A stretch of DNA of 20,203 nt from RGIG4708 sp045538875. GTDB taxonomy: Bacteria; Bacillota; Clostridia; UMGS1810. The position numbers were made by a program, and so were the translations under genes. The number at the start of each line of letters is the position of its first letter. The stretch's first letter is position 1. The notes under the pieces were generated by a model. The model was not told where the DNA came from, searched no databases, and saw only the letters and a program-made list of their open reading frames with translations. Where the stretch lies: NCBI GenBank assembly GCA_045538875.1, contig JAZQEG010000015.1, positions 1 through 20,203 on the forward strand, in the 5' to 3' direction. This document shows positions 6,907-14,450 of this stretch, piece after piece.

Positions 6907-7004
6907 CATAAACCGTTGTATACATTAATATTTATGTATTATATAATATATAGTTTGCATTTGCAGACATCAAAAACATATATAAAACATCAGGAGTTGA
7001 AAAT

Positions 7005-7535
7005 ATGAACACAATAGTAATTTACAAATCAAAATATGGCTCAACCAGAGCTTATGCACAGTGGATTGCAGAAAGCCTTGGCTGCAGTGCAGTTGATGCA
7101 AAGGATATAAAGGCAAATGACCTTGAAAAATATGATGCAATTGTGTACGGCGGCGGCCTTTATGCCGAAATGATTGCAGGAATAACACTTGTTACCAAAA
7201 ATATTGAAAAACTCAGCGGCAAAAAAATTGCGGTATTTACAACAGGGCTTACTCCCCTTGACTGCAGAGAGTACTACGACAAAATGGTAATTGAAAAAAA
7301 TTTTAGGCAGGGTGTGCCTCAAAATGTAAAGGTATTTAACTTTATGGGCAAAATGATACTTGATGAGCTTACTCCTGTGCACAGAGCCGCCATTAAAACA
7401 CTCAAAAAAATAATGAGCGCAAAGCAAAACCCTACCGAAATGGAAAAGCTGCTTATTGAGCTATGTGACAACAGCGGCGATTTTACCGACAAAAATGCTA
7501 TAAATGAGCTTGTTGAATACATAAATTTATATTGA
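7005..7535 (+). CDS. Flavodoxin-domain protein
   Basis: This is a 176-residue FMN-binding fold. The N-terminal strand and phosphate loop read TIVIYKSKYGSTRAYAQWIA (residues 3-22), and the second strand and loop YDAIVYGGGLYAEMIAG (44-60) gives the FMN-ring contact region. AVFTTGLTPL (75-84) is the third strand. This layout is seen in the flavodoxin family that includes HemG-like protoporphyrinogen oxidases, but no haem genes lie nearby, so only 'flavodoxin domain' is safe. The protein probably carries electrons or reduces a small substrate in the cytoplasm. The ATG has CAGGAG 7 bases upstream. The 98-bp gap after rlmD is very AT-rich with no clear terminator, so read-through from rlmD is possible. 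It converges on the gene at 7560. Confidence 0.85.
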   Translation: MNTIVIYKSKYGSTRAYAQWIAESLGCSAVDAKDIKANDLEKYDAIVYGGGLYAEMIAGITLVTKNIEKLSGKKIAVFTTGLTPLDCREYYDKMVIEKNFRQGVPQNVKVFNFMGKMILDELTPVHRAAIKTLKKIMSAKQNPTEMEKLLIELCDNSGDFTDKNAINELVEYINLY

Positions 7536-7559
7536 AATGCTACCTTTACAAAAATCATT

Positions 7560-7955
7560 TTATGACGAATAATCCTCAATAAGTGATGCAAGATCGGAGT
7601 ATGATTCTTTTACAATACCGCCTGCAAGGTCAAGCCTGTCGGCCTCGGGCAAGGTAGACGGGTTTGTATAGATGGTTTCTATAAGCATATAATGGCCGTT
7701 GTCGTAAATTTCGTAAATGTTTATTTTGTAATTTTCGCTTTTCATAAGATATCCAGTTATTTTTGATGATGATATATATGATGCATCGGGAATTGGAGTA
7801 CCCCCTGCAGTGTCGGTTTTGGTGCTTCGTGCAAGAGTTCCGTCGTACATATCGGTATTTTTGTCTTGTAAATTGGATACAATAATTATAATTGCAAATA
7901 TCATAACTGCAATTGCAATGGCACTCAAAATTGCTATGGTTGTGCGTTTTTTCAT
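7560..7955 (-). CDS. Membrane-anchored protein of unknown function
   Basis: This 131-residue protein has a basic N-terminus, one hydrophobic segment (about residues 4-27, rich in I and A) and an extracytoplasmic part of about 100 residues. The outer part begins with a polar linker (DKNTDMYDGTLARSTKTDT) and continues with a small mixed alpha/beta region (KITGYLM, YKINIYEIYDNGHYMLIETI). The ATG at 7961 is only one base from the AAGGAAG site, so the ATG at 7955, with 7-base spacing, is preferred. It has no cysteine and no catalytic motif. It is divergent from the penicillin-binding protein gene, sharing the 157-bp region between them, which hints at an envelope role. No family recognised. Confidence 0.75.
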   Translation of the reverse strand: MKKRTTIAILSAIAIAVMIFAIIIIVSNLQDKNTDMYDGTLARSTKTDTAGGTPIPDASYISSSKITGYLMKSENYKINIYEIYDNGHYMLIETIYTNPSTLPEADRLDLAGGIVKESYSDLASLIEDYSS

Positions 7956-8048
7956 ATACATACTTCCTTATACTTATAATAGTGTATTTTGTGTAATAAA
8001 TTTTTAATTATTCGTAAAACAAATTTAATACACATTTGCAAAAATATG

Positions 8049-8057
8049 TGATATAAT
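8049..8057 (+). promoter_or_regulatory. Extended -10 promoter of the penicillin-binding protein gene
   Basis: TGATATAAT is a perfect extended -10 (TGnTATAAT). No good -35 lies 16-18 bp upstream, which is tolerated for extended -10 promoters. Confidence 0.5.
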
Positions 8058-8112
8058 GATATATGGTAAAGTTTAGGAATATATAAATATGCTGTTGACA
8101 AGGGGGGATATA

Positions 8113-10662
8113 ATGGACAAACTGGAGAGTATAAGACGCCGTCAGAGGCAGGATGCCCAAAAAAAGAAAAAAGACACATCAAAAGCAAATACATCCGTTC
8201 GAAGTGGCACCAGGAGCACGGCTTCAAAAACAGTATCACATACAAGTTCTTCGTCAGGCAGGACAACCTCTGCAAGAACGGCTTCGGGTACAACTGCATC
8301 TTCAGGTAGAACACCTTTGTCAAGATCAACTGCAACAATGCAAAAAACAAGTACATTATACAAAAACGGAGATACCGACAGAATTCCGAGAGCATCTGGC
8401 TCGCGCCGAGCTCCGTCGTCGCGTTCAAAATCATCAAAAAAATTAAAAGACTTAAAAGCAAAATCATTAATAAAAATAATGGTTGTTTTGTTTGTGCTTG
8501 GCATAATAGGTATGTCGGGCATGATTGTGTGGGCAACATGGGGGATGGATTTTGACTTTGACGATTCGTTTAGCAAGCTTGGGATGAACTTGTCTAGCGT
8601 GGTTTACTACGAGGATGATGACGGCAATCTTAAATATTACGAGCGCCTTATTGCCGACCAAAACAGAATGTGGGTAGATGGCGAAAAGGTTCCACAGTAT
8701 ATGAAGGATGCGTTTGTGTCTATTGAGGACCAGCGTTTTTATAGGCACGGCGGTGTAGATATTAAGCGTACTATGGGCGCAGTGCTAAATGTTGTGTTTA
8801 AGGGTGATTCGTCATATGGCGGCAGCACTATTACGCAACAGCTTGTAAAAAATATTACTGCCGACTCCGAGCGCAGCAAAGCACGAAAAATCCGTGAGAT
8901 GGTAAGGGCAGTTATAATTGAAAGCAAAATGGATAAAGAGCAAATTTTAGAGCTTTATATGAATTCCATTTATCTTGGCCATGGCGCAAACGGCGTTCAG
9001 GCGGCGGCAAAGGTGTATTTTGACAAGGATGTAAGCGAGCTTACCCTTGTTGAATGTGCGGCAATTGCAGGTGTTACAAAATATCCCGCAACATACGACC
9101 CTATTGCTAACCCCGAGGGTAACAAGCAGCGCAGGCAGCTTGTGCTTGACAAAATGTATGAGCTTGAGTATATAACTGAGCAGGAATATACCGATGCATC
9201 CTCCAAGGAGCTTAACATTGTGGGTGGCGAGATTACAACGCAGTCGTATTTTGTTGACTACCTTTATGAAGAATTGCTTGCCGACCTTATGGCAACAAAA
9301 GGCTATACTCAGGCATACGCAACCGACCTTATATACAACGGCGGGCTCAAAATTGTTGCTACCGTAGACCCCGAAATTCAGGATATAATGGACAAGGTTT
9401 ATGCGCAGGGCAAAGGCTTTCCAAAGTTTTACGGGAGTGCCCCTCAATCTGCAATGGTAATTACCGACCCGACTAACGGGCAAATAAAGGGCATTGTAGG
9501 AGGCACAGGCAAAAAGCAGGGTGCGCGTGTGCTCAACAGAGCATCACAGACAAGGCGTCAGCCCGGCTCTACAATAAAGCCTATTGCAGTTTACGCACCT
9601 GCTATTGATACAGGCACAATTACACTTGCATCTTATATTCAGAATTCGCCTCTTGTGCTTGGCCAGTGGCAGCCAAAAAATGCAAACAACAAGTTTACCG
9701 AGCCTGTATCTGTGCGTACAGCAGTAGCAAGCTCTCTCAACCTCCCTGCAATAAGAGTGCTGGAGGAAATTACTGTTGATACATCTTTTGAATATATGAC
9801 TGAAAAATTGCATATAAACCTTGTAGACTCAAAGCGCGAGGGCACCAAAGTTTTGAGTGACAAAGCACTGGCACCGCTTTCGCTTGGAGGCCTTACCGAC
9901 GGCGTTACCGTTATGGAAATGAACAGTGCATATTCTACCTTTGCAAACGGCGGTGAATATGTTGCTCCGTCGTCATATACAAAGGTTTATGATGCAAGCG
10001 GCGAAATACTTATTCAAAAAGTACCGTCACGCAATACAGCATTTTCGGAAGAAACGGCTTTTGTTATGACCGAGCTGTTAAAAGGTGTTATGCAGTACGG
10101 AACTGCAGCAGGATATTCCATAAGCGGTATTGAGACCTGTGGCAAAACAGGTTCTACCGATGACAATATGGACAGATGGTTTGCAGGCTTTACCCCTTAT
10201 TATTGCGGTACTGTGTGGGTAGGCTACGATGAACAAAAGGTTATATCGTATGGCGGGCTTAACCCTGCACTCACCATATGGAAAAATATTATGTCCGAGG
10301 TACACAAAAACTACAAGTCAAAAAGCTTTGAGGCACCTGTTGGCATTGACAAAGTGTACACCTGCATTAGTACTGGTCAGTTTGCTACTTCCGCATGCAG
10401 CGGCGTTACCGACTATGTTAATACCAGGCTTATGAAAGGATATTGCAATGGTGACCACAGCAATGTTATAGGCACTCCTGGTGTTTTGCCTGAGGAGGAA
10501 GAGCAAGAAAATCCTGACGAACAACAAGAGGGTGAAGTAACAGACGATGAAAATAACAGTGGCGTTCAATCGGGCATAAGCTCGGGTGAGGAGGCAACTG
10601 TTGAGCCGCAATCGCCTGAGGCTACTGTTGTACCTAAGCCTGATAACGAGGCGGCACAGTAA
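8113..10662 (+). CDS. Class A penicillin-binding protein (transglycosylase/transpeptidase)
   Basis: This bifunctional enzyme polymerises lipid II into glycan strands and cross-links the stem peptides outside the membrane; it is a beta-lactam target. It has 849 residues from ATG 8113, chosen because AGGGGGG lies 5 bases before it; an ATG at 8089 has no site. Order: a basic Ser/Thr/Arg-rich cytoplasmic tail of about 118 residues, a membrane helix (119-142), the GT51 domain (about 185-365) with catalytic Glu205 in SIEDQRFYRHGG and GGSTITQQLVKN (236-247), then the transpeptidase domain with S486-x-x-K489 in RQPGSTIKP, S541-L-N543 and K678-T-G680. The C-terminus is an acidic low-complexity tail (about 797-849) beginning PEEEEQENPDEQQEG. 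The long basic head and acidic tail are larger than in B. subtilis PBP1-type proteins. Comparable to PBP1a/PonA, but the symbol is left open. Confidence 0.95.
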   Translation: MDKLESIRRRQRQDAQKKKKDTSKANTSVRSGTRSTASKTVSHTSSSSGRTTSARTASGTTASSGRTPLSRSTATMQKTSTLYKNGDTDRIPRASGSRRAPSSRSKSSKKLKDLKAKSLIKIMVVLFVLGIIGMSGMIVWATWGMDFDFDDSFSKLGMNLSSVVYYEDDDGNLKYYERLIADQNRMWVDGEKVPQYMKDAFVSIEDQRFYRHGGVDIKRTMGAVLNVVFKGDSSYGGSTITQQLVKNITADSERSKARKIREMVRAVIIESKMDKEQILELYMNSIYLGHGANGVQAAAKVYFDKDVSELTLVECAAIAGVTKYPATYDPIANPEGNKQRRQLVLDKMYELEYITEQEYTDASSKELNIVGGEITTQSYFVDYLYEELLADLMATKGYTQAYATDLIYNGGLKIVATVDPEIQDIMDKVYAQGKGFPKFYGSAPQSAMVITDPTNGQIKGIVGGTGKKQGARVLNRASQTRRQPGSTIKPIAVYAPAIDTGTITLASYIQNSPLVLGQWQPKNANNKFTEPVSVRTAVASSLNLPAIRVLEEITVDTSFEYMTEKLHINLVDSKREGTKVLSDKALAPLSLGGLTDGVTVMEMNSAYSTFANGGEYVAPSSYTKVYDASGEILIQKVPSRNTAFSEETAFVMTELLKGVMQYGTAAGYSISGIETCGKTGSTDDNMDRWFAGFTPYYCGTVWVGYDEQKVISYGGLNPALTIWKNIMSEVHKNYKSKSFEAPVGIDKVYTCISTGQFATSACSGVTDYVNTRLMKGYCNGDHSNVIGTPGVLPEEEEQENPDEQQEGEVTDDENNSGVQSGISSGEEATVEPQSPEATVVPKPDNEAAQ

Positions 10663-10684
10663 ATTAAAAAATGCAAAATACCAC

Positions 10685-10713
10685 TTGATTTTTGCAAAAA
10701 CATATGCTATAAT
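10685..10713 (+). promoter_or_regulatory. Sigma-A promoter of the thiT transcript
   Basis: There is a -35 TTGATT (10685-10690), a 17-bp spacer ending in TGC (extended -10) and a -10 TATAAT (10708-10713). The riboswitch begins about 12 bases downstream, as expected for a leader RNA. Confidence 0.8.
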
Positions 10714-10724
10714 AAGTTGAACAC

Positions 10725-10811
10725 AAAAGGGAGCTCGTGATGCGGGCTGAGAGGGCATAGTATTAATGCCGACCTGTAACCTGATTTGGATAATGCCAAC
10801 GGAGGGAAATA
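10725..10811 (+). ncRNA. TPP riboswitch (THI element)
   Basis: The conserved aptamer blocks are present: GGGAGC (10729-10734), GGCTGAGAGGG with CTGAGA at 10747-10752, then ACCTGATTTGGATAATGCC (10779-10797) followed by an AACGGAGGGAA closure. Thiamine pyrophosphate binding folds this RNA. The intrinsic terminator at 10820-10850 follows directly, so control is most likely by transcription termination: ThiT is made when TPP is scarce. Confidence 0.95.
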
Positions 10812-10819
10812 GTTTTTTC

Positions 10820-10850
10820 GGCGTATTCTTTATCAGGATACGCCTTTTTG
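10820..10850 (+). terminator. Riboswitch-controlled terminator
   Basis: A 9-bp stem (10820-10828 with 10836-10844, one G-U pair) has a 7-base loop and is followed by TTTTTG. It lies between the TPP aptamer and thiT and is the expression platform. Confidence 0.85.
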
Positions 10851-10908
10851 TTTTCCGCGCGGACTTATATATTTTACTTTGAATGAAAAATTAATCGGAG
10901 GACAAATT

Positions 10909-11538
10909 ATGAAAACAAAAAAGTTAGTATTATCGGCAATGCTCATAAGCATTGGCACAGTTTTGTCGGTGCTTCAGCCATTTAGCCTGCCTTTTGGCGG
11001 CGGTGTAACAATAGCATCAATGACGCCTATTTGTATAATTGCATATATGTATGGCACAAGGCACGGGCTTTTTTGCGGTGCAATATACGCAGTGCTTCAA
11101 ATGCTTTTGGGTGCAAAAACAATTTCGGCATTCTTTTTGCCTGGCGACAGTCAAATGACCCTTTTTGCAGCAATAGGAGTGTGCCTTTTGGACTATGTGG
11201 TTGCATACACAGTTTTGGGTTTTGCGGGAGTTTTTAAGGGCAAAACAAAAAGCACTTCACTTTGTGTTTGTGCAGGAACTGTTTTTGCAACCTGCCTAAG
11301 ATACATAGTGCATATTGTATCGGGTGCAATATTTTTTGGCAGCTGGGCAGAGTGGTTTTTTACACAAGATGGCTTTTATGCAATCGGGCAAAAAATTATC
11401 AATGTGTTTTCGGGCAGCGCGCTTGCTGTTGTATATTCGGTGTTTTACAACGGACTGTATATGATACCCGAAATTGTAATTACCGCAGTGCTGACACCTA
11501 TTGTTTATAAATGCCTTGAAAAAGCTAAAATGGTGTAA
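10909..11538 (+). CDS. thiT: Energy-coupled thiamine transporter, S-component ThiT
   Basis: This is the membrane substrate-binding subunit of an ECF transporter. It binds thiamine and works with a shared EcfA/EcfA'/EcfT module encoded elsewhere. It has 209 residues with six hydrophobic segments. Family marks are SLPFGGGVTIASMTPI near residue 24, the H-x-x-SGxIFFGSWAEW stretch and the C-terminal SVFYNGLYMIPE, whose W, Y, N and E positions line the thiamine site in characterised ThiT proteins. The start is ATG 10909 with CGGAGGAC 5 bases upstream; an in-frame ATG at 10879 has no site. The TPP riboswitch just upstream independently supports the substrate. No thiamine synthesis genes lie nearby, so this is uptake for salvage. 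Confidence 0.95.
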   Translation: MKTKKLVLSAMLISIGTVLSVLQPFSLPFGGGVTIASMTPICIIAYMYGTRHGLFCGAIYAVLQMLLGAKTISAFFLPGDSQMTLFAAIGVCLLDYVVAYTVLGFAGVFKGKTKSTSLCVCAGTVFATCLRYIVHIVSGAIFFGSWAEWFFTQDGFYAIGQKIINVFSGSALAVVYSVFYNGLYMIPEIVITAVLTPIVYKCLEKAKMV

Positions 11539-11541
11539 TAG

Positions 11542-11596
11542 CATATGACAAACGGGGAAGTTCCTTTGAAAAAGGTGCGTCCCCGTTTGTCATGTG
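11542..11596. repeat. REP-like palindrome 1
   Basis: A 17-bp stem (11542-11558 with 11580-11596, one T-G pair) contains GACAAACGGGGA and encloses an inner short stem CCTTT..AAAGG. It begins 4 bp after the thiT stop and may also stop or stabilise that transcript. Confidence 0.7.
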
Positions 11597-11630
11597 TGGC
11601 ATAATTAATTAACAAACCGTTGGGGATGTT

Positions 11631-11684
11631 CGCACAACAAGCGGGGACACACCTCTTGCGAGGAATGTCCCCGTTGTCATGCGA
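11631..11684. repeat. REP-like palindrome 2
   Basis: The arms contain CGGGGACA and TGTCCCCG with an inner stem CCTC..GAGG, and flanks CGCA/TGCG. It aligns with the reverse complement of palindrome 1, so the two form an inverted pair. Confidence 0.65.
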
Positions 11685-11706
11685 ATATTTCCCTGTCACC
11701 CGCCGT

Positions 11707-11741
11707 CCCAAAAAATGACTCTTTTGGGTTCAGCTTTTTTT
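11707..11741 (+). terminator. Possible weak terminator upstream of chrA
   Basis: CCCAAAA (11707-11713) pairs with TTTTGGG (11722-11728). The T-run starts only 6 bases later, which makes it weaker than usual. Confidence 0.35.
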
Positions 11742-11744
11742 GTA

Positions 11745-11773
11745 TTGATTAATTTGGATAATTGTGGTATACT
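11745..11773 (+). promoter_or_regulatory. Sigma-A promoter of the chrA-chrA-hslO operon
   Basis: There is a -35 TTGATT (11745-11750), a 17-bp spacer ending in TGG (extended -10) and a -10 TATACT (11768-11773), 35 bases before the first chrA start. Confidence 0.75.
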
Positions 11774-11808
11774 ACATCAGTACACATTAATAGGATTGGA
11801 TTGATTTG

Positions 11809-12366
11809 ATGAATAAATATAAAAAAGCGTGGGAGCTTTTTTGCACATTTTTTCGCATTGGGGCGTTTACTTTTGGCGGCGGTTATGCAATGATACCGCT
11901 TATTCAGACCGAAACGGTTGAAAACAAAAAATGGATTTCCGATAACGATATACTCGAAATTGTGGCAATTGCCGAGTCTACTCCAGGTCCTATTGCCATT
12001 AACAGTGCAACCTTTGTAGGCTATCGCGTGGCAGGTGTTTTGGGCTCTGCCTGTGCAACAATGGGTGTTGTGCTACCATCTTTTGTGATTATACTTTTTA
12101 TAAGCTTTGTGCTTAACCAATTTGCACATCTTACACCTGTAAAGTATGCATTTGAGGGCATAAGAGCGGGAGTGCTCGCCCTTATACTAAAATCTCTTAT
12201 TAAAATGTACAAGCAGGTTTCAAAAAATGCGTTTTCGTATGTGGTGCTTGCAGCAGCATTTGTTGCGGCTGCATTTACCAATATTAATGTAATTGTTGTA
12301 ATTGCACTTTGTGCTCTCTTTGGGGTAGTGTATTCCTTTGTGATATCGGGGAGGGCCATAAAATGA
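11809..12366 (+). CDS. chrA: Chromate transporter, short-chain CHR family, subunit 1
   Basis: This is a 185-residue membrane protein of the CHR family, whose characterised members export chromate; many genomic members have unproven substrates. It corresponds to one half of a full-length ChrA. Motifs seen are FRIGAFTFGGGYAMIPLI (residues 15-32), ESTPGPIAINSATFVGYR (57-74) and the GVVLPSFVIILF helix start (87-98), followed by further membrane helices. The start is ATG 11809 with only a weak GGATTGGAT site; a TTG one codon earlier is possible. The stop overlaps the start of the second half in ATGA, so the two halves are translationally coupled and probably form a heterodimer. Confidence 0.92.
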   Translation: MNKYKKAWELFCTFFRIGAFTFGGGYAMIPLIQTETVENKKWISDNDILEIVAIAESTPGPIAINSATFVGYRVAGVLGSACATMGVVLPSFVIILFISFVLNQFAHLTPVKYAFEGIRAGVLALILKSLIKMYKQVSKNAFSYVVLAAAFVAAAFTNINVIVVIALCALFGVVYSFVISGRAIK

Positions 12367-12926
12367 TATATGCAATTTTGTTTTTGACATTTTTTAAAAT
12401 AGGGCTTTTTACATTTGGGGGAGGCTATGCAATGCTTCCGCTTATTCAGGACGAGGTAATTAGCAACAACTGGGTTGCTCTTGAGGATTTTATTAATTTT
12501 GTGGCAGTGAGTGAGAGCACACCAGGGCCTTTTGCTGTTAATATGGCAACTTATGTAGGAAGTGCACAGGGCGGGATTTTTGGTGCTTTTTGTGCAACAA
12601 TAGGTGTGGTGTTGCCATCGTTTATAATTATTTTAATTGTTGCAAAAATATATGACAAATTTAAAAACAGCAGGGTGGTAGCTGCATGTATGTCGGGGCT
12701 TAAGCCTGCTGCGGTGGCACTTATTGCATCTGCAGTTGTAACTATGGCAAAAACAGTATTTTTCCACGATGGTTTTGGTGCATATGTGTTGCCAGATATT
12801 AAGTTTTATGTTTCACTTGCAATTTTTGCAGCTATGAGCTACTTGCTTTACAAAAAGGTGCATCCAATTGCCGTTATTTGCATTTCGGCAGTGCTCGGCA
12901 TAATTACAGGCTATATTATTAACTAA
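12363..12926 (+). CDS. chrA: Chromate transporter, short-chain CHR family, subunit 2
   Basis: This is a 187-residue partner of the preceding protein with the same motif order: FKIGLFTFGGGYAMLPLI (11-28), SESTPGPFAVNMATYVG (51-67) and IGVVLPSFIIIL. Paired short CHR genes arise by duplication and usually insert in opposite orientation to make one transporter. The frame is open upstream, but ATG 12363 overlaps the previous stop by 4 bp and has GGGGAGGG 7 bases before it. The gene is followed after 18 bp by hslO. Chromate as true substrate is inferred from the family only. Confidence 0.92.
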   Translation: MIYAILFLTFFKIGLFTFGGGYAMLPLIQDEVISNNWVALEDFINFVAVSESTPGPFAVNMATYVGSAQGGIFGAFCATIGVVLPSFIIILIVAKIYDKFKNSRVVAACMSGLKPAAVALIASAVVTMAKTVFFHDGFGAYVLPDIKFYVSLAIFAAMSYLLYKKVHPIAVICISAVLGIITGYIIN

Positions 12927-12944
12927 CGAAAGGAATAAAGCACA

Positions 12945-13835
12945 ATGTCAAAAGATTATATTATAAGAGCAGTGTCTGATACAGGCAGCATCCGAGCGTT
13001 TGCTGCATACACAAAATCAACTGTAAATCAGGCACAAATATATCACAAAACAAGCGCAGTTGCTACAGCTGCTATGGGAAGGCTCCTTACTGCTGCTGCA
13101 ATGATGGGCGCAACTCTCAAGGGCGAAAAGGACATAATCACATTGCAGACAAACGGTGACGGACCTATTGGCCGAATGATTGCTGTAACCGACAGCAAAA
13201 GCCGTGTAAAAGTGTGTGTGGGCAATCCTAATGTTGAGCTGCCGCTAAACAATGAGGGCAAGCTCGATGTTGGTACTGCTGTTGGCAAAAACGGATATTT
13301 AACAGTTATTACCGATTTAGGGCTCAAAGAGCCGTACATTGGCAAAATCCCTCTTGTATCGGGAGAGATTGGCGATGACCTTACAAGCTACTTTGCAATT
13401 TCCGACCAAATTCCATCGGCAGTGGGGCTTGGTGTGCTTGTAGATACCGATTTGTCGGTAAAAACATCGGGTGGCTTTATCATTCAGGTTATGCCTGGTG
13501 CATCTGATGACGAAATTACAAAGCTTGAACAAAATATCCAAAAGGTTAAATCGGTAACTGCTCTTCTTGATGAGGGCAAACAAATTGAGGATATTCTTTC
13601 GTTGGTGCTTGATGGCATAGAGTTTCATATTACCGACAAGCTTGACACTGAGTATTATTGCAATTGCTCAAGAGAGAGAGTAGAAAAAACACTTATCACC
13701 ATTGGCGAAAAAGAGCTTAACGAAATTATCCAAACAGATGGCAAAGCACAGCTTACATGCCACTTTTGCGATGGTGTATATGATTTTTCAAAGGATGACC
13801 TTGAAAAATTGTTAAAGGAGATAAAGGGCGAATAA
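12945..13835 (+). CDS. hslO: Redox-regulated chaperone Hsp33
   Basis: This cytoplasmic holdase is switched on by oxidation together with unfolding. Reduced protein binds Zn2+ through four cysteines; oxidation to disulfides releases the zinc and exposes the client-binding surface. The 296 residues match the family. Seen in order: an N-terminal Hsp33 core (about 1-180, including TNGDGPIGRM at 69-78), a helical linker, and the C-terminal zinc site C239-x-C241 (YCNCSRERVEK) and C272-x-x-C275 (CHFCDGVYDF). The ATG has AAAGGA 12 bases upstream, a slightly long spacing. It lies 18 bp after the second chrA gene and is probably on the same transcript. A 10-bp palindrome overlaps its stop codon (13832-13858). 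Confidence 0.96.
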   Translation: MSKDYIIRAVSDTGSIRAFAAYTKSTVNQAQIYHKTSAVATAAMGRLLTAAAMMGATLKGEKDIITLQTNGDGPIGRMIAVTDSKSRVKVCVGNPNVELPLNNEGKLDVGTAVGKNGYLTVITDLGLKEPYIGKIPLVSGEIGDDLTSYFAISDQIPSAVGLGVLVDTDLSVKTSGGFIIQVMPGASDDEITKLEQNIQKVKSVTALLDEGKQIEDILSLVLDGIEFHITDKLDTEYYCNCSRERVEKTLITIGEKELNEIIQTDGKAQLTCHFCDGVYDFSKDDLEKLLKEIKGE

Positions 13836-13858
13836 TATGCAAATTTAATGCATATTAT
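13832..13858. repeat. Palindrome over the hslO stop codon
   Basis: ATAATATGCA and TGCATATTAT form a perfect 10-bp inverted repeat with a 7-base loop. No T-run follows, so it is not a standard terminator; it may protect the 3' end of the message. Confidence 0.5.
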
Positions 13859-13895
13859 AGAACGTAAAAAATTTCAAAAAAATTTTAAAAAAGTG

Positions 13896-13924
13896 TTGAC
13901 AACGCAAAAAAAATGTTATATACT
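13896..13924 (+). promoter_or_regulatory. Strong promoter of the tRNA operon
   Basis: There is a -35 TTGACA (13896-13901), a 17-bp spacer and a -10 TATACT (13919-13924). A-tracts at about 13867-13892 upstream could act as an UP element. The transcript would start near 13931, at the small leader hairpin GTCGC..GCGAC (13931-13948). Confidence 0.85.
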
Positions 13925-13953
13925 ATATAAGTCGCTGATTAATGCGACAATGT

Positions 13954-14029
13954 GGGAGCATAGCTCAGCTGGGAGAGCATCTGCCTTACAAGCAGAGGGT
14001 CATAGGTTCGAGCCCTATTGTTCCCACCA
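13954..14029 (+). tRNA. tRNA-Val (anticodon TAC)
   Basis: A 76-base cloverleaf with encoded CCA. The acceptor stem is GGGAGCA with TGTTCCC, the anticodon loop is CTTACAA, and the T-loop is TTCGAGC. First gene of the plus-strand tRNA operon. Confidence 0.97.
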
Positions 14030-14034
14030 CATTT

Positions 14035-14111
14035 GGCCGAGTAGTTCAGTTGGTTAGAATGCCAGCCTGTCACGCTGGAGGTCGAGGGTTCGAGCCCCTT
14101 CTCGGTCGCCA
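14035..14111 (+). tRNA. tRNA-Asp (anticodon GTC)
   Basis: A 77-base cloverleaf with encoded CCA, 5 bases after tRNA-Val. The acceptor stem is GGCCGAG with CTCGGTC and the anticodon loop is CTGTCAC. A short A/T-rich hairpin (14111-14130) follows, without a clear T-run. Confidence 0.97.
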
Positions 14112-14156
14112 CTTTTCTTTTTAGAAAAGTTCACATAAGAAGATGATTGAAGGTAT

Positions 14157-14232
14157 GCCTCTGTAGCTCAGTCGGTAGAGCAAGGGACTGAAAATCCCTG
14201 TGTCGGCGGTTCGATTCCACCCGGAGGCACCA
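14157..14232 (+). tRNA. tRNA-Phe (anticodon GAA)
   Basis: A 76-base cloverleaf with encoded CCA. The acceptor stem is GCCTCTG with CGGAGGC and the anticodon loop is CTGAAAA. Confidence 0.97.
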
Positions 14233-14247
14233 AAATTATCTTAACAT

Positions 14248-14322
14248 GCGGGAGTGGCTCAGTGGTAGAGCGTCACCTTGCCAAGGTGAACGTCGCGAGT
14301 TCGAATCTCGTCTTCCGCTCCA
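14248..14322 (+). tRNA. tRNA-Gly (anticodon GCC)
   Basis: A 75-base cloverleaf with encoded CCA. The acceptor stem is GCGGGAG with CTTCCGC and the anticodon loop is TTGCCAA. A terminator follows 4 bases later. Confidence 0.97.
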
Positions 14323-14326
14323 AAAG

Positions 14327-14361
14327 TCAAAGAGATGCATCATATGCGTCTCTTTGATTTT
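14327..14361 (+). terminator. Terminator inside the tRNA cluster, between Gly and Cys
   Basis: A 14-bp stem (14327-14340 with 14344-14357, one T-G pair) has a 3-base CAT loop and a short T-run. It would limit tRNA-Cys unless read through. Confidence 0.8.
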
Positions 14362-14376
14362 AAATATTAATATTTC

Positions 14377-14450
14377 GGCGCCATAGCCAAGTGGTAAGGC
14401 ACGGGTCTGCAACACCCTTATCCCCAGTTCAAGTCTGGGTGGCGCCTCCA
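14377..14450 (+). tRNA. tRNA-Cys (anticodon GCA)
   Basis: A 74-base cloverleaf with encoded CCA. The acceptor stem is GGCGCCA with TGGCGCC and the anticodon loop is TCTGCAA. It lies 15 bases beyond the terminator of the upstream tRNAs, with no room for a full promoter other than inside tRNA-Gly or the terminator. Confidence 0.97.

Noticed and set aside
6916..6947. Promoter for the flavodoxin-domain gene (TTGTAT ... TATAAT)
   Set aside because: The spacer is 20 bp; the region is so AT-rich that such matches arise by chance.
7952..8539. 195-codon minus-strand open frame overlapping the penicillin-binding protein gene
   Set aside because: It is the antisense of the well-supported Ser/Thr-rich N-terminus of the PBP; composition is unlike its neighbours and no ribosome binding site supports it.
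13832..13858. Intrinsic terminator after hslO
   Set aside because: The palindrome overlaps the stop codon and no T-run follows.
13848..14124. Plus-strand open frames over tRNA-Val and tRNA-Asp
   Set aside because: They are tRNA sequences read as protein; the cloverleafs and promoter explain the DNA fully.
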